Assembly (NCBI RefSeq): GCF_023746555.1
Contig: NZ_CP098755.1
Location: forward strand, 4,985,001-5,049,000
DNA from: Brevibacillus ruminantium
Lineage (GTDB): Bacteria > Bacillota > Bacilli > Brevibacillales > Brevibacillaceae
Direction of reading: 5' to 3'
Length of the DNA stretch: 64,000 nucleotides
Each line of letters starts with the position of its first letter. Positions within the stretch are counted from its first letter, which is position 1. Of this stretch, positions 16,595 through 26,458 are shown one piece after another. The position numbers and the translations under genes are program-made. The notes under the pieces are model-generated. The model made no database searches. It had not been told where the DNA came from and was given only the letters and a program-made list of their open reading frames with translations.

Positions 16595-16700
16595 CTACTA
16601 GTCTAGTAGTTCAACATGTCACTCCCCTCGAAATGTATTTTTCGGAAATGATGGTTATCATTACCATTCATATTTATACCACAAACCCAACTTTTGGTAA
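16595..16700 (-). promoter_or_regulatory. Candidate promoter of the toxin gene with palindromes, one Fur-like
   Basis: On the minus strand, TTACCA (16700-16695), 16-base spacer, TATAAA (16678-16673) preceded by TGG (extended -10). Just downstream is the palindrome aatgat-ggtt-atcatt (16647-16662), which resembles a Fur box with one extra base. Nearer the start lies ctacta-gtc-tagtag (16595-16609). Both are positioned to block transcription of the toxin gene. The repressor identity is inferred only. Confidence 0.4.
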
Positions 16701-16843
16701 ATAACTTTATAGATAAATTTTCCCATAGAACCATACTTTTGCGACTCGTTTACTTGAATGTGATAATCGCTATTTTTGAGTGGCTATCTTTAGCACGCAA
16801 CTCATTTTTCCACTTCCTTACAGAATAACAAACCTAGAGTCCT

Positions 16844-17743
16844 TCACAGTATCGATTTCAATGATTCCTGTAGGTTGGTATGTTTGCCATCTGACATATT
16901 CTTGATGCAATAGAACCCGCAATCAAGATTGCCTGTTTCCTGCATGTCTGACTTCATCTGCTTGTGCAGTTTATTCAATTCTGTCTCCAGCAAATGCAGT
17001 TGTTCTTCTGTAGCGACTCTGACCAAATTCTCGATTTTCAACAATGATTTGTTGCTCATGCCACACGAAGCCGCAAGCTGCTTTCGCCCCAACCGCAAAT
17101 GCATTCGCTTATTGATCAACTCGTGGATCTTGGTGACATACTCTTCTGTAAATTCTTCTTTCTGCTTTTTCACTGGTTGCAGTGCTTCTTCCAGCCAATT
17201 TTGATTCTGTGTCAGCTTGCGGTACACCGCCTGAAATACGCGTACTGTATTTCGGGTGTCGTCTTTTGCAGAGTGGTGAATCCCCTCGAATGACGAGCCG
17301 ATAAGCTCCACCGCCTTTTTCAATCCAATCTGCTGCCCTTTTGGAAATTGGAACAGCTCCATGCATATTCGTTGAAAATCAACATGCCGCTCAAGCCAGC
17401 TTGCGTCAAGCCTATGAAACTCACAGTTCTTCCTGAACACATCTTTGTCATCTGGGCCCCAGGAAACGAGGACGTGCGGCTCCCTGCCGATCCACTTGTG
17501 AAATCGTTGCAGCACTTTGAAAAAGCGGCCGGCCAACCACGTGTCGGGAGTCTTTACTGGAAGCAATTTTTTGGTTCGCTTAGAAAGAGGAAAGCAAGGC
17601 CTGACGAACGAATGAAATGTCTCGCCGGATACCAGCATGCCATCCACCTCTTTTAGCTTAATCGCCGCAATCTCGATGATTTCCGGACAATGATGCTTCT
17701 TCGTTACGGCATTCCATTCAAGGTCAAACAGGATGTAGTTCAT
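16844..17743 (-). CDS. DEDDh 3'-5' exonuclease of the ERI1/KapD type with a C-terminal helical domain
   Basis: 299 residues from the ATG at 17743, preceded by AGGGGCAGG; the frame opens earlier at 17794 without a ribosome site. The exonuclease domain (about 1-185) has ExoI FDLEWNA (D, E), ExoII SWGPDDKDVF (D) and ExoIII HHSAKDDTRNT (H, D), the DEDDh set. The C-terminal ~110 residues are helical and include LGRKQLAASCGMSNKSLLKI, which looks like a helix-turn-helix. The KapD relative acts in sporulation control in Bacillus; here the substrate is unknown. Monocistronic. Confidence 0.8.
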   Translation of the reverse strand: MNYILFDLEWNAVTKKHHCPEIIEIAAIKLKEVDGMLVSGETFHSFVRPCFPLSKRTKKLLPVKTPDTWLAGRFFKVLQRFHKWIGREPHVLVSWGPDDKDVFRKNCEFHRLDASWLERHVDFQRICMELFQFPKGQQIGLKKAVELIGSSFEGIHHSAKDDTRNTVRVFQAVYRKLTQNQNWLEEALQPVKKQKEEFTEEYVTKIHELINKRMHLRLGRKQLAASCGMSNKSLLKIENLVRVATEEQLHLLETELNKLHKQMKSDMQETGNLDCGFYCIKNMSDGKHTNLQESLKSIL

Positions 17744-17811
17744 CTCTACCTGCCCCTTTCCCATGAAACGAGAGAATCGTCTCTTTTCTCTCATCCTACT
17801 AGGGAATAAGA

Positions 17812-18251
17812 CAAACCCTGTCAGAGAACAGGTGTTTCTGGTGTTTTCGTTCTAGACAAAAGGAGGTGTAACCGTTGCGCAGACGAGTCATTACGTACAT
17901 CCTGCTTCTCGTTCTCGCCATCTCGTCGGTCGGCGGATGCTCGACGTTTTTCGGAACCATCACTGGGAGGATGGAGGCACTTAGCCAAGCCATCTCATAT
18001 ATCCACAAAACGTATGCCGTTCCCACGGAGCATTTGGACGCAACCATCCCCTTCTATCGTTACGAGACACTTGGGTATCACCTGAAAGTCTATGATTCTC
18101 ATACGCATTTCACGTATGCGCTGACTGTTCGGTTTCCCTCTGACAAGGATGGAGTTGATATAGAAGAGTTCCCGTATAATCCGTTTATTGAATGATGCGG
18201 ACGCCCCTAAAAAAATCAAACCCTGTCAGAGAATGCTCTACCGACAGGGTT
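17812..18251. repeat. 17-bp direct repeats flanking the lipoprotein gene, and a terminator
   Basis: The sequence caaaccctgtcagagaa occurs at 17812-17828 and again at 18217-18233, bracketing the small lipoprotein gene. The right copy forms one arm of a terminator hairpin AACCCTGTC (18219-18227) / GACAGGGTT (18243-18251), and the stop codon of the convergent WYL gene (18238-18240) lies inside it. A degenerate trace of the right arm accompanies the decayed copy at 14.6 kb, so repeat, gene and terminator appear to have been duplicated together. Confidence 0.6.
17875..18195 (+). CDS. Small lipoprotein of unknown function
   Basis: 106 residues from a TTG start at 17875, supported by a very strong AAAGGAGGTG site 6 bases upstream. 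The signal peptide ends in the lipobox SVGGC, with Cys22 as the lipidated residue, so the product should be anchored on the outer face of the membrane. The remainder (RYETLGYHLKVYDSHTHFTY ... FPYNPFIE) matches no family I recognise. A decayed paralogue lies at 14.4-14.6 kb. Single gene with its own terminator. Confidence 0.7.
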   Translation: MRRRVITYILLLVLAISSVGGCSTFFGTITGRMEALSQAISYIHKTYAVPTEHLDATIPFYRYETLGYHLKVYDSHTHFTYALTVRFPSDKDGVDIEEFPYNPFIE

Positions 18252-19206
18252 CTTCCAAGTACTTTTTGACCAGCGCGCTGTATTCTTCCAACATCATTTC
18301 CCGGTATTCCTTCGGTTCCAGGATAACCGCATGCTCTCCGTACTGCTTGACCCAGCGGAGGAACTCTTCTGCGCCTCGCGTGGTGACTTGCATCAAGAGG
18401 GAGCCGTCTGCTTCTTCTTCGTAGCGCACGTCAATATGGTAGCGCTCCTCTCGGATATAGCGTGCCACGTCCTTCGAAAAGCGGATCGTGAATGTGACCT
18501 GCTCGGCATCTGCCGTAGCTCCCCATGTATTTTGGTAATGGGTATCGACATGGAAATCATCCAGCACGTAGTACTTTTTCTCTGTCATCTCCACTGCCTG
18601 GAAGCGGCTCAGCCGGAACGTCCGCACGTCATCCCGTGTATGGCAGTACCCAATTACATAGAGATTGCCTTGGCGAAGTACCAGCTCGTATGGGTCGATC
18701 ATCCTTTTTTCTGTCAGCGAATCACGGGACATCGTGTAATAATCGCAGATGATCGTCACCTCGCGCGCGATGCTCTCCAGGATCGCCTGCAGCACCTGCT
18801 CTTGTTCCCGCTCTTCTTTTGGAGCGTGTATACGTATCTTCTTGCTTAATTTGAGCAAATCATCGTTTACCTTAAAACGGTTCACAATCTTCTGCATAGC
18901 TGACTCAAACGGCTTATACAAGGCGTTCTGCTTCATTTTCGTCTGGCCCGTTATTAGAGGGAACAGGGAGATCGCCAAAAATTCTTCTGGACTTAGTTGG
19001 GATGTGGTCGGGACGGGAGATTCGATCAGCTTGTAGCCTTTGTTCGTTTCCGTCACGATACGGACGCCGAGGTTATCCATGCTTCGGATGTAGCGGTAAA
19101 TCGTGCGCGTCGAGACCTTGCACAAATCTGCCAATTCCTCCGCAGTTATACCTGGACGCTCTTTTATGGTACTTAAGACATAGTGAAGGCGTTCTCCTTG
19201 TTTCAT
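18238..19206 (-). CDS. HTH and WYL-domain transcriptional regulator (YafY type)
   Basis: 322 residues. N-terminal HTH_11/DeoR-like helix-turn-helix (GITAEELADLCKVSTRTIYR, about 15-60), then a WYL domain (about 130-220; TIICDYYTMSRDSLTEKRMI, PYELVLRQGNLYVIGYC, FRLSRFQAVEM) and the WCX C-terminal extension. WYL domains bind ligands or nucleic acid and usually control nearby genes or DNA-damage responses; no target is evident. The ATG at 19206 follows AGAGGTG by about 8 bases and is preferred over GTG at 19242. Confidence 0.85.
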   Translation of the reverse strand: MKQGERLHYVLSTIKERPGITAEELADLCKVSTRTIYRYIRSMDNLGVRIVTETNKGYKLIESPVPTTSQLSPEEFLAISLFPLITGQTKMKQNALYKPFESAMQKIVNRFKVNDDLLKLSKKIRIHAPKEEREQEQVLQAILESIAREVTIICDYYTMSRDSLTEKRMIDPYELVLRQGNLYVIGYCHTRDDVRTFRLSRFQAVEMTEKKYYVLDDFHVDTHYQNTWGATADAEQVTFTIRFSKDVARYIREERYHIDVRYEEEADGSLLMQVTTRGAEEFLRWVKQYGEHAVILEPKEYREMMLEEYSALVKKYLEEPCR

Positions 19207-19329
19207 GCAATGCACCTCTGGGTGGTATTTTTCTATTTCCACTATTACTTATTTACCATATATTTTCAATGGTGAAACCTTAATTGATGCCAATTCATTA
19301 TAAACGACTGTGTTTTAGCGGAAGTTTGT

Positions 19330-19600
19330 CTTGCCCGACCCAGGCCGTCTCCAATCATAACCACCCGTCACACGGGTGGTTTGCTCTTGGGGTATAACCC
19401 CCTGTTGCCAAACTGCGCCTAAAGACGCTAGCCTGACAAAAAATTTGTTCAGGCTCAGTGTAATTGTCACTTTTACTTACCAGTTAAACTGGTTTCAGAC
19501 TGTCAACAAAGTACCTGTCGGCAGTCTGAAACCCGGAGTATACACTCCGGGTTTGTTTCACCTTGGATGTGTCTGCTTACATAGTTTGGATCGAGGAGGG
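19330..19600. repeat. Hairpin-rich intergenic element between the WYL gene and uvrA
   Basis: No gene is seen in about 370 bases. The stretch contains consecutive inverted repeats: accacccg/cgggtggt (about 19361-19381), ggggtataacccc (about 19389-19401), agcctga/tcaggct (about 19430-19455), accagttaaactggt, tttcagactg/cagtctgaaa (about 19491-19531) and aaacccggagt/actccgggttt (19529-19554). The last is a good terminator for uvrA read leftwards or for rightward transcripts. The left hairpin block resembles ends of IS200/IS605-type elements, but no tnpA or tnpB is present. Confidence 0.45.
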
Positions 19601-19615
19601 GTACAGGTCTCCTCC

Positions 19616-22483
19616 CTACTTGGAGACAAGCTGCTCCCATTTTTCCAGCGTACGCGCGCGATCCCGCTCCAGAATCGGTCCCAGATACTCGCCTGTGTAG
19701 GAGCCCTTCACGGTGGCCACCTCTTCTGGCGTCCCCGTGGCAATAACCTGTCCGCCGCGGGTACCGCCCTCCGGCCCCAGGTCGACGATGTAATCGACGG
19801 TTTTGATCACATCCAGATTATGCTCAATGACCAGTACCGTATCACCGTTCTCTACCAGACGTTGCAGGACCTTCAGCAGGCGGTCGATATCATCTGTGTG
19901 CAGGCCGGTAGTAGGCTCGTCAAGGATGTAGAGTGTGCGGCCTGAGCTTCGGCGATACAGCTCCGAAGCCAGCTTGACACGCTGCGCTTCTCCTCCAGAG
20001 AGCGTCGTGGCTGGTTGGCCCAGTTTCATGTAACCGAGTCCGACATCAACCAGCGTTTGCAGCTTCCGCTCAATTCTCGGCAGGTTGCGGAAGTACTCCA
20101 GGGAATCCTCGATCGTCATCTCCAGAACATCGGCGATGCTCTTCCCTTTGTATTTCACTTCCAGCGTCTCCCGGTTATAGCGTTTTCCGTGGCATACTTC
20201 GCATGGCACGTACACATCCGGCAGGAAGTGCATTTCGATTTTGATAATCCCGTCACCGCTGCACGCTTCGCAGCGGCCTCCCTTTACGTTGAAACTAAAG
20301 CGGCCTTTTTTGTAGCCGCGAACCTTGGCTTCATTGGTCGAAGAAAACAGATCGCGGATATCGTCAAACACGCCGGTATAGGTTGCCGGATTGGAGCGCG
20401 GTGTCCGGCCAATCGGAGACTGGTCGATATCGATGACCTTGTCCAGATGCTCCAGTCCGTTAATTCGCCGATGCTCGCCCGGCTTGGCCTTGGCCCGATT
20501 CAGATCGCGGGCCAGTGTTTTGTAGAGAATTTCATTAATCAGCGTACTTTTTCCTGAGCCCGACACCCCGGTCACAGCAACAAAAAGACCAAGAGGAAGC
20601 TTTGCCGTTACGTTCTTGAGGTTATTCTCTTTGGCCCCTTCAATCGTCAGCCATTTACCATTGGGCTGACGGCGCTCCATCGGAACCGGGATGAATTTGC
20701 GTCCGCTCAGATAAGCTCCGGTCAAAGAATCAGGGTTTTCCATTACTTCCTGAGGCGTTCCGGCGGCAATGATATTTCCCCCGTGTATGCCGGCACCAGG
20801 ACCAATGTCGATGATATAGTCACACGCCATCATTGTATCCTCGTCATGCTCGACGACGATCAGCGTATTGCCCAGCTTGGTCATGTGCTCCAAAGTCTTG
20901 ATCAGACGGGCGTTGTCACGCTGATGCAGCCCGATACTCGGCTCATCCAGGATGTAGAGAACCCCCATCAAGCTGGACCCAATCTGGGTGGCCAGCCGGA
21001 TTCGCTGCGCCTCTCCGCCTGAGAGCGTACCGGCGGCGCGGCTGAGTGTCAGATAATCAAGACCGACGTCAATCAGGAAGTGAAGGCGAGCCTTGATCTC
21101 TTTGAGGATCAGGTTGGCGATCTTCGCCTCTTTTTCCGTCAGATCCAGCGAATCGACGAATTGACGGGCATCGATGATCGACAGATCCGTCAACTCCGAG
21201 ATGCTGCGATCTCCCACCCGCACCGCAAGACTTTCCTGACGCAGGCGATGTCCCTTGCAGACCGGACAATGCTTCTGGCTCATGAAGCCTTCAATCTGCT
21301 CGCGGATATAATCAGAGCTGGTCTCCAGATGGCGGCGCTGCAGGTTGGGGATGACCCCTTCGTACGGAACAGTCGCCTCTCGAACCTGTCCAAACTCATT
21401 TTCATACCGGAACTGGATTTTCTCTCCCTGGCTTCCGTACATCAGGATCTGTTTATGTTCGTCTGAAAGCTCCTCATAGGGGATATCCAGCCGAATGCCA
21501 AAGTGCCGGCAGGCTGACTCCAGCAGTTGTTGATAATACGTGGAGGATTTTGGTTCCCAGGCCCCGACCGCTCCGTCATTCAGCGATTTCGTGATATCCG
21601 GGACGACCAGATCCGGGTCTACCTCCAGCTTGACACCCAATCCATCGCACTCCGGGCAGGCACCGAACGGACTGTTGAAGGAGAAAATGCGCGGCTCCAG
21701 CTCACCGATGGAAAAACCGCAGATCGGGCAGGCATGCTTTTCGCTAAACAGCAGCTCTTCCTGTTCCATGACGTCCACGATCACTTTCCCGTCCGCCAAA
21801 CGAAGCGCTGTCTCCAGAGAATCAGCCAGACGCGCCTGTACATCCGGTTTGACCACGATCCGGTCTACGACGACCTCGATGCTGTGTTTTTTGTTTTTCT
21901 CCAGCTTGATTTCTTCGGAGAGATCGCGAATCTCTCCGTTTACCCGCACGCGGACAAAGCCCTGTTTGCGGATATCCTCCAGAAGCTTGACATGCTCCCC
22001 TTTTCGTCCCTGCACCATCGGCGCCAGAATCTGCAAACGAGTGCGTTCCGGGTATTCCATCACACGATCCACCATCTGTTCGATGGTCTGTGACTGAATC
22101 TCGATGCCGTGATGCGGGCAGATGGCTCTGCCGACACGGGCGTACAAGAGGCGCAGGTAATCGTAGATTTCGGTTACAGTTCCAACCGTGGATCGCGGAT
22201 TGCGACTGGTCGTCTTCTGGTCAATCGAGATGGCAGGGGACAGTCCCTCAATCGAGTCCACATCCGGCTTGTCCATCTGCCCGAGAAATTGTCGGGCGTA
22301 AGCAGAAAGCGACTCCACGTACCGGCGCTGTCCTTCTGCATAGATCGTATCAAATGCAAGCGATGATTTACCCGAGCCGGACAATCCCGTAAGCACAACG
22401 AATTTGTCACGCGGAATGACGACATCGACGTTTTTCAGGTTGTGAGCACGGGCACCTTTTACCACAATATGTTCCAATGGCAT
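19616..22483 (-). CDS. uvrA: Excinuclease ABC subunit A
   Basis: 955-residue ATPase that finds bulky DNA lesions and loads UvrB in nucleotide excision repair. Two ABC modules: Walker [15 protein letters not shown] near residue 32 and [14 protein letters not shown] near residue 640. Signature motifs are [14 protein letters not shown] and [15 protein letters not shown]. Zinc-binding [14 protein letters not shown] lies in the first module and [14 protein letters not shown] with [10 protein letters not shown] in the second. Fourteen bases separate it from uvrB, and the pair is transcribed leftwards from the LexA-boxed promoter before uvrB. Confidence 0.97.
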   Translation of the reverse strand: MPLEHIVVKGARAHNLKNVDVVIPRDKFVVLTGLSGSGKSSLAFDTIYAEGQRRYVESLSAYARQFLGQMDKPDVDSIEGLSPAISIDQKTTSRNPRSTVGTVTEIYDYLRLLYARVGRAICPHHGIEIQSQTIEQMVDRVMEYPERTRLQILAPMVQGRKGEHVKLLEDIRKQGFVRVRVNGEIRDLSEEIKLEKNKKHSIEVVVDRIVVKPDVQARLADSLETALRLADGKVIVDVMEQEELLFSEKHACPICGFSIGELEPRIFSFNSPFGACPECDGLGVKLEVDPDLVVPDITKSLNDGAVGAWEPKSSTYYQQLLESACRHFGIRLDIPYEELSDEHKQILMYGSQGEKIQFRYENEFGQVREATVPYEGVIPNLQRRHLETSSDYIREQIEGFMSQKHCPVCKGHRLRQESLAVRVGDRSISELTDLSIIDARQFVDSLDLTEKEAKIANLILKEIKARLHFLIDVGLDYLTLSRAAGTLSGGEAQRIRLATQIGSSLMGVLYILDEPSIGLHQRDNARLIKTLEHMTKLGNTLIVVEHDEDTMMACDYIIDIGPGAGIHGGNIIAAGTPQEVMENPDSLTGAYLSGRKFIPVPMERRQPNGKWLTIEGAKENNLKNVTAKLPLGLFVAVTGVSGSGKSTLINEILYKTLARDLNRAKAKPGEHRRINGLEHLDKVIDIDQSPIGRTPRSNPATYTGVFDDIRDLFSSTNEAKVRGYKKGRFSFNVKGGRCEACSGDGIIKIEMHFLPDVYVPCEVCHGKRYNRETLEVKYKGKSIADVLEMTIEDSLEYFRNLPRIERKLQTLVDVGLGYMKLGQPATTLSGGEAQRVKLASELYRRSSGRTLYILDEPTTGLHTDDIDRLLKVLQRLVENGDTVLVIEHNLDVIKTVDYIVDLGPEGGTRGGQVIATGTPEEVATVKGSYTGEYLGPILERDRARTLEKWEQLVSK

Positions 22484-22497
22484 GTCGTTACCTCTCC

Positions 22498-24474
22498 TTA
22501 GAGCTCTGCCTTCAGCTCAAGAATCAAATCACGCAATTCGGCTGCGCGCTCGAACAAAAGGTTGCGCGCGGCTTCTTTCATTTCTTCTTCCATCCGTTCG
22601 ATTACCAGCAGACGATCTTTTTTCGGCATCTTCTTAAATTCTGCATGCGGCAGGTAGTCCGCTTTCTCTTCCGCTACTTTGGTCGCTTCGATGACTTCAC
22701 GGACCGCCTTCTTGACCGTCTGCGGCGTAATTCCGTTTTTCTCATTGTATTCTGTCTGGATCGCACGACGGCGCTCAGTCTCGCGGATCGCCGCCTGCAT
22801 CGAATCCGTTATTTTGTCCGCGTACATGATGACCCGTCCCTCAGCATTCCGGGCAGCGCGGCCAATCGTCTGGATCAAAGAGCGCTCGTTGCGCAGGAAG
22901 CCCTCTTTGTCCGCATCCAGGATCGCGACAAGCGAGACCTCCGGCAGGTCCAAGCCCTCCCGCAGCAGGTTAATCCCGATCAGCACGTCAAATTCGCCAA
23001 GACGGAGGGAACGCAGAATCTGCATGCGCTCAATCGTCTTGATATCCGAGTGGAGATAACGCACCTTGATGCCGACATCCTTCAGGTAGTCAGTCAGATC
23101 TTCCGACATCTTTTTCGTCAGGGTGGTGACCAACACACGCTCATCTTTGGCAATCGTCGCCTGAATCTCTCCGATCAGATCGTCAATCTGCCCTTTGATC
23201 GGGCGGACAGTTACGGTAGGATCGATCAGACCGGTCGGACGGATCACCTGCTGTACGACCTCTGGGCAACGCTCCAGCTCATAGGGTCCAGGCGTAGCTG
23301 ACACGTAAATCGCCTGGTGTACCTTGGCTTCAAACTCTTCAAATTTAAGCGGGCGGTTATCGCGCGCGGACGGCAGGCGGAAGCCATGCTCTACCAGGAC
23401 GTCCTTTCTGGCGCGGTCCCCGTTGTACATCGCACGAACCTGCGGCAGTGTCATATGCGACTCATCCATGATGAGCAGAAAATCATCAGGAAAATAATCG
23501 ATCAAGGTATACGGCGCGTGCCCCTCGGGCAAGCCCGTGAGGTGACGCGAGTAGTTTTCAATGCCGGAGCAAAAGCCCATCTCCAGCATCATCTCAATAT
23601 CGTAGCGGGTGCGCTGCTCCAGACGCTGGGCCTCCAGCAGCTTGCCGGCCTCACGGAATTCCGCCAGTCTTTTCTCCAGCTCCAGCTCGATGTTTTGAAC
23701 TGCACGCTTCATCTTCTCTTCCCGCGTGACGTAGTGGGAAGCAGGGAAGATCGCGACATGATCACGCTGCCCCAAGATTTCTCCGGTCAGGACATCAATG
23801 GATGTAATCCGCTCGATCTCATCACCGAAAAACTCGACGCGAATGGCCTGTTCGCTGTGGGACGCCGGAAAGATCTCCACCACGTCTCCACGGACGCGGA
23901 ATGTGCCGCGGGTGAAGTTGATGTCATTGCGGTCGTACTGGATGTCCACCAGACGGTGCAGGATCTCATCCCGGCCTTTTTCCATGCCAACACGCAGCGA
24001 CAGCAGCAGCTCCCGGTATTCTTCCGGTGAACCCAAGCCGTATATGCAAGACACCGAAGCGACGATGATCACATCGCGCCGCTCAAACAGCGCACTCGTC
24101 GCGGAGTGGCGGAGCTTGTCGATCTCGTCGTTGACGCTGGAATCCTTTTCTATATACGTGTCCGACTGGGGAATGTACGCTTCCGGTTGATAGTAATCGT
24201 AGTAGCTGACGAAGTATTCCACGGCGTTGTTCGGGAAAAACTCCTTGAATTCGGCGCACAACTGCGCAGCGAGCGTCTTGTTGTGGGCCATGACCAGCGT
24301 CGGCTTGTTCACTTGGGCAATTACCTGGGCAGCCGTAAAGGTCTTCCCCGTACCTGTCGCCCCCAGGAGTGTCTGATGCCGCTTGCCGGCCAGCACTCCT
24401 TCGACCAGACCGGCAATGGCTGTCGGCTGGTCACCGGACGGCTGAAACTCCGATACCAATTCAAAACGGTCCAT
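22498..24474 (-). CDS. uvrB: Excinuclease ABC subunit B
   Basis: Damage-verifying helicase-like subunit that receives DNA from UvrA and recruits UvrC. 658 residues from the ATG at 24474 ([17 protein letters not shown]). The frame opens as far as 24621, but that extension is not conserved and includes the promoter; AAGGAG lies 12 bases before the chosen ATG. Walker [17 protein letters not shown], beta-hairpin [13 protein letters not shown], helicase motifs DESHMT and QTIGRAARN, and a C-terminal UVR motif (about 620-655) that binds UvrC. Confidence 0.96.
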   Translation of the reverse strand: MDRFELVSEFQPSGDQPTAIAGLVEGVLAGKRHQTLLGATGTGKTFTAAQVIAQVNKPTLVMAHNKTLAAQLCAEFKEFFPNNAVEYFVSYYDYYQPEAYIPQSDTYIEKDSSVNDEIDKLRHSATSALFERRDVIIVASVSCIYGLGSPEEYRELLLSLRVGMEKGRDEILHRLVDIQYDRNDINFTRGTFRVRGDVVEIFPASHSEQAIRVEFFGDEIERITSIDVLTGEILGQRDHVAIFPASHYVTREEKMKRAVQNIELELEKRLAEFREAGKLLEAQRLEQRTRYDIEMMLEMGFCSGIENYSRHLTGLPEGHAPYTLIDYFPDDFLLIMDESHMTLPQVRAMYNGDRARKDVLVEHGFRLPSARDNRPLKFEEFEAKVHQAIYVSATPGPYELERCPEVVQQVIRPTGLIDPTVTVRPIKGQIDDLIGEIQATIAKDERVLVTTLTKKMSEDLTDYLKDVGIKVRYLHSDIKTIERMQILRSLRLGEFDVLIGINLLREGLDLPEVSLVAILDADKEGFLRNERSLIQTIGRAARNAEGRVIMYADKITDSMQAAIRETERRRAIQTEYNEKNGITPQTVKKAVREVIEATKVAEEKADYLPHAEFKKMPKKDRLLVIERMEEEMKEAARNLLFERAAELRDLILELKAEL

Positions 24475-24508
24475 TCCCTCGTTCATCTCCTTGTCACATC
24501 TCATTTCC

Positions 24509-24559
24509 ATTATAACACATTCGTTCAAAAAATAAGCCGGAAATTCGAACAAATGTTTG
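24509..24559 (-). promoter_or_regulatory. SOS (LexA/DinR) box and -10 element of uvrBA
   Basis: CGAACAAATGTTTG at 24546-24559 matches the Gram-positive LexA consensus CGAACnnnnGTTCG at all but one position of the arms. On the minus strand TATAAT (24514-24509) lies just downstream, with a weak -35. It predicts DNA-damage induction of uvrB-uvrA. Confidence 0.75.
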
Positions 24560-24645
24560 TCTTTACTTTGGAGCCCCATTTGCCGATACCTTTGAAAGAA
24601 GAACGTTTTGCATTGAAGCACCCGTCAAAGACAGGGAGGTTCACC

Positions 24646-25563
24646 ATGTCAGATACAGTCAAAGTCAACAACAGTTCGAATATACAGCCCCATCTCAGCT
24701 ACAAAGGAAAAAAGGAATTCTCCACCGAGCTGGACCAGAACGCCTTTATGAAGCTGATGCTGGAGCAATTGAAGCAGCAAGACCCGCTCTCGCCAATGGA
24801 CAACTCGCAATTCCTGCAGCAGACCAGCATGATGACGATGGTCGAAAAGCTGACCAAAATGACCATGCTGATGGAGCAATCCAACAACAGCATGCTTACC
24901 CTGCGTGAATACGAAAACCTGATCGGCCGAACAGCCACCTATGATCTGCAGCAGAAAGATGAGCTGACTGGAGATGTCACACATACGAAAAAAACAGCGA
25001 TGATCGAGTCCGTTTACCTCGATCAGGGGAAAATCTATTTCCGCATGAAAGACGAGCCAACACCTATTGCCCGCGACTGGGTTGAAGGCCTGGAGTCCAA
25101 AGGCTTCTCCGGCAACAGTCTGGACAACAGTCTGAAATACGCCGACATGATCGGCAAAGAGGTCTCCTACAAGGAGTCCAGACAGGTAGATCAAAATGGA
25201 CAGTCAAGCACGGTAGACGAGATCAAAAACGGTGTGATCGTCGGCTTTACCATGAAAAACAATGCCGTTCAATTTCAGTTGGACAATGGGTCTTCCATCG
25301 GCGTAGAGAATATTACCGGGATGTCGGTCAAGCCGGAAAACCTGCCCATGGACCATACGCTGCAATACGCGCAGATGATCGGCTACTCCATCACCTTTAC
25401 CGAGTCGAATACGCAGCCTGACGGCAGCTCGTCGACAACCGAGAGCAGCGGGCTGATCAAAGCGGTCAGCATGAAAAACGGTCTGGTCGAATTTGTCCTG
25501 GACGACGGGAAAAAGGTGAAGCTGAATCAAATTACGGGATACGAGGCCCAAGCCTATACCTAA
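24646..25563 (+). CDS. FlgD-type hook-capping N-terminal domain with three tandem repeats
   Basis: 305 residues from the ATG at 24646 (GGGAGGT 5 bases upstream). Residues about 20-75 are a FlgD N-terminal domain (FMKLMLEQLKQQDPLSPMDN, QFLQQTSMMTMVEKL), which mediates hook-scaffold function. It is followed by three units of about 75-90 residues starting YENLIGRTATY, YADMIGKEVSY and YAQMIGYSITF. Each has a V-x-FxLDDG and an ItG ending, probably small beta-barrel (Tudor/SH3-like) modules. The usual FlgD Ig-like domain is absent. It lies far from any flagellar operon, alone and divergent from uvrB. Confidence 0.75.
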   Translation: MSDTVKVNNSSNIQPHLSYKGKKEFSTELDQNAFMKLMLEQLKQQDPLSPMDNSQFLQQTSMMTMVEKLTKMTMLMEQSNNSMLTLREYENLIGRTATYDLQQKDELTGDVTHTKKTAMIESVYLDQGKIYFRMKDEPTPIARDWVEGLESKGFSGNSLDNSLKYADMIGKEVSYKESRQVDQNGQSSTVDEIKNGVIVGFTMKNNAVQFQLDNGSSIGVENITGMSVKPENLPMDHTLQYAQMIGYSITFTESNTQPDGSSSTTESSGLIKAVSMKNGLVEFVLDDGKKVKLNQITGYEAQAYT

Positions 25564-25602
25564 GAACCACTTTCCTCATATAGCCTCTATTCGTATCGCT
25601 AT

Positions 25603-25632
25603 AGCCATCGGCTTAGCCGGTGGCTTTTATTA
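25603..25632 (+). terminator. Intrinsic terminator of the FlgD-like gene
   Basis: Ten-base stem AGCCATCGGC (25603-25612) / GCCGGTGGCT (25616-25625), one T-G pair and a 3-base loop, followed by TTTATTAT. Confidence 0.85.
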
Positions 25633-25649
25633 TCGTCATTGCCTTGATC

Positions 25650-25793
25650 AAAAGAAATGACCACCCTTGAGCTGTGGCTGGCTAAGGCGGTCATTTCGCA
25701 CACTTTGCAAGTAAGCTAAGCCGATATACCGAAGGGAACCGTCAAGTACTTCACCGGCATGGTGCTATCAACACCGTGACGGTGTTTTTCATT
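25650..25793 (+). ncRNA. Structured intergenic segment ending in a second terminator, possible small RNA
   Basis: Hairpin gaaatgacc (25654-25662) / ggtcatttc (25689-25697) encloses gctgtggctggct. It is followed by 70 bases and a compact terminator AACACCG-tga-CGGTGTT (25770-25786) with TTTTTC. Two terminators within 170 bases and no gene between them suggest an independent short transcript or a decayed element. No promoter is clearly visible and no known riboswitch class is recognised. Confidence 0.3.
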
Positions 25794-25852
25794 TTGCCCC
25801 TTAAATCGGCTAAAAGATAACGCTTTTACCGGGATATATACCGTGGAATATG

Positions 25853-25861
25853 TGGTATAAT
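25853..25861 (+). promoter_or_regulatory. Extended -10 promoter of the lipoprotein gene
   Basis: TGG-TATAAT at 25853-25861, about 37 bases before the ATG; the -35 region is poor, as is common for extended -10 promoters. Confidence 0.55.
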
Positions 25862-25897
25862 CTGGTAAATGTTAAGTCATTTAAAGGAGGACGATTA

Positions 25898-26395
25898 ATG
25901 AAAGTGAAATTCCTTATCACCTTTGTGCTGTTGTTCTTCACCTTACTTGGTTGCTCATCTTCTGCAGAACCAGGCGAGAATGCATCTAAGCTTATTACCA
26001 GCTATAAGCAGGCCCAATATCAAATAGAACCTGTCACCATTACTACCTCAAATCGACAGCAAGTAGCGGATGAAATTAACGAAAAAGTTAAGCCGTATTT
26101 GACCGATCATACACACCAATTGTTTGTAAATAATCGAGATGCTTATACAGCAGTTCATTCAGCTGAGAAGAGCTATACTGTGCTCGTAGAAAGTGTTGTT
26201 ATTGATCAAATCGAAAAAGATACGGACAAATTTCAAGTTAGCTACACGATGACGCTTACTTATACTTCTTATGATAAAAAAGAGACAAAATCTGAAACCG
26301 TAAAATGCCAGGCGGACATTGTAAACGAAAATGGTGATTGGAAAATCAGTCGAGATTGGGAATCACGACACCCTGAAATACTTAACTCTCTGTGA
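25898..26395 (+). CDS. Lipoprotein of unknown function
   Basis: 165 residues from the ATG at 25898, with AAAGGAGG 8 bases upstream; the frame begins further upstream but without support. The signal peptide MKVKFLITFVLLFFTLLGC carries a lipobox (LLGC, Cys19). The mature part is a single NTF2/SnoaL-like looking domain (TSYKQAQYQIEPV ... GDWKISRDWESRHP). The NGDWKI ending is typical of DUF4878-like or SnoaL-like extracytoplasmic modules, but I cannot name a family firmly. AT-richer than its neighbours. Single gene between an extended -10 promoter and a bidirectional terminator. Confidence 0.65.
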   Translation: MKVKFLITFVLLFFTLLGCSSSAEPGENASKLITSYKQAQYQIEPVTITTSNRQQVADEINEKVKPYLTDHTHQLFVNNRDAYTAVHSAEKSYTVLVESVVIDQIEKDTDKFQVSYTMTLTYTSYDKKETKSETVKCQADIVNENGDWKISRDWESRHPEILNSL

Positions 26396-26458
26396 TTGGG
26401 GAATTTTGCTGATATTTCGTTTCCCTGTGGCAGGAACCTGAAACCAATACTGTCGCTC

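Noticed and set aside
24106..24645. 180-codon N-terminal extension of the FlgD-like frame
   Set aside because: It runs antisense through uvrB and its promoter; the ATG at 24646 has a good ribosome site and begins the conserved domain.
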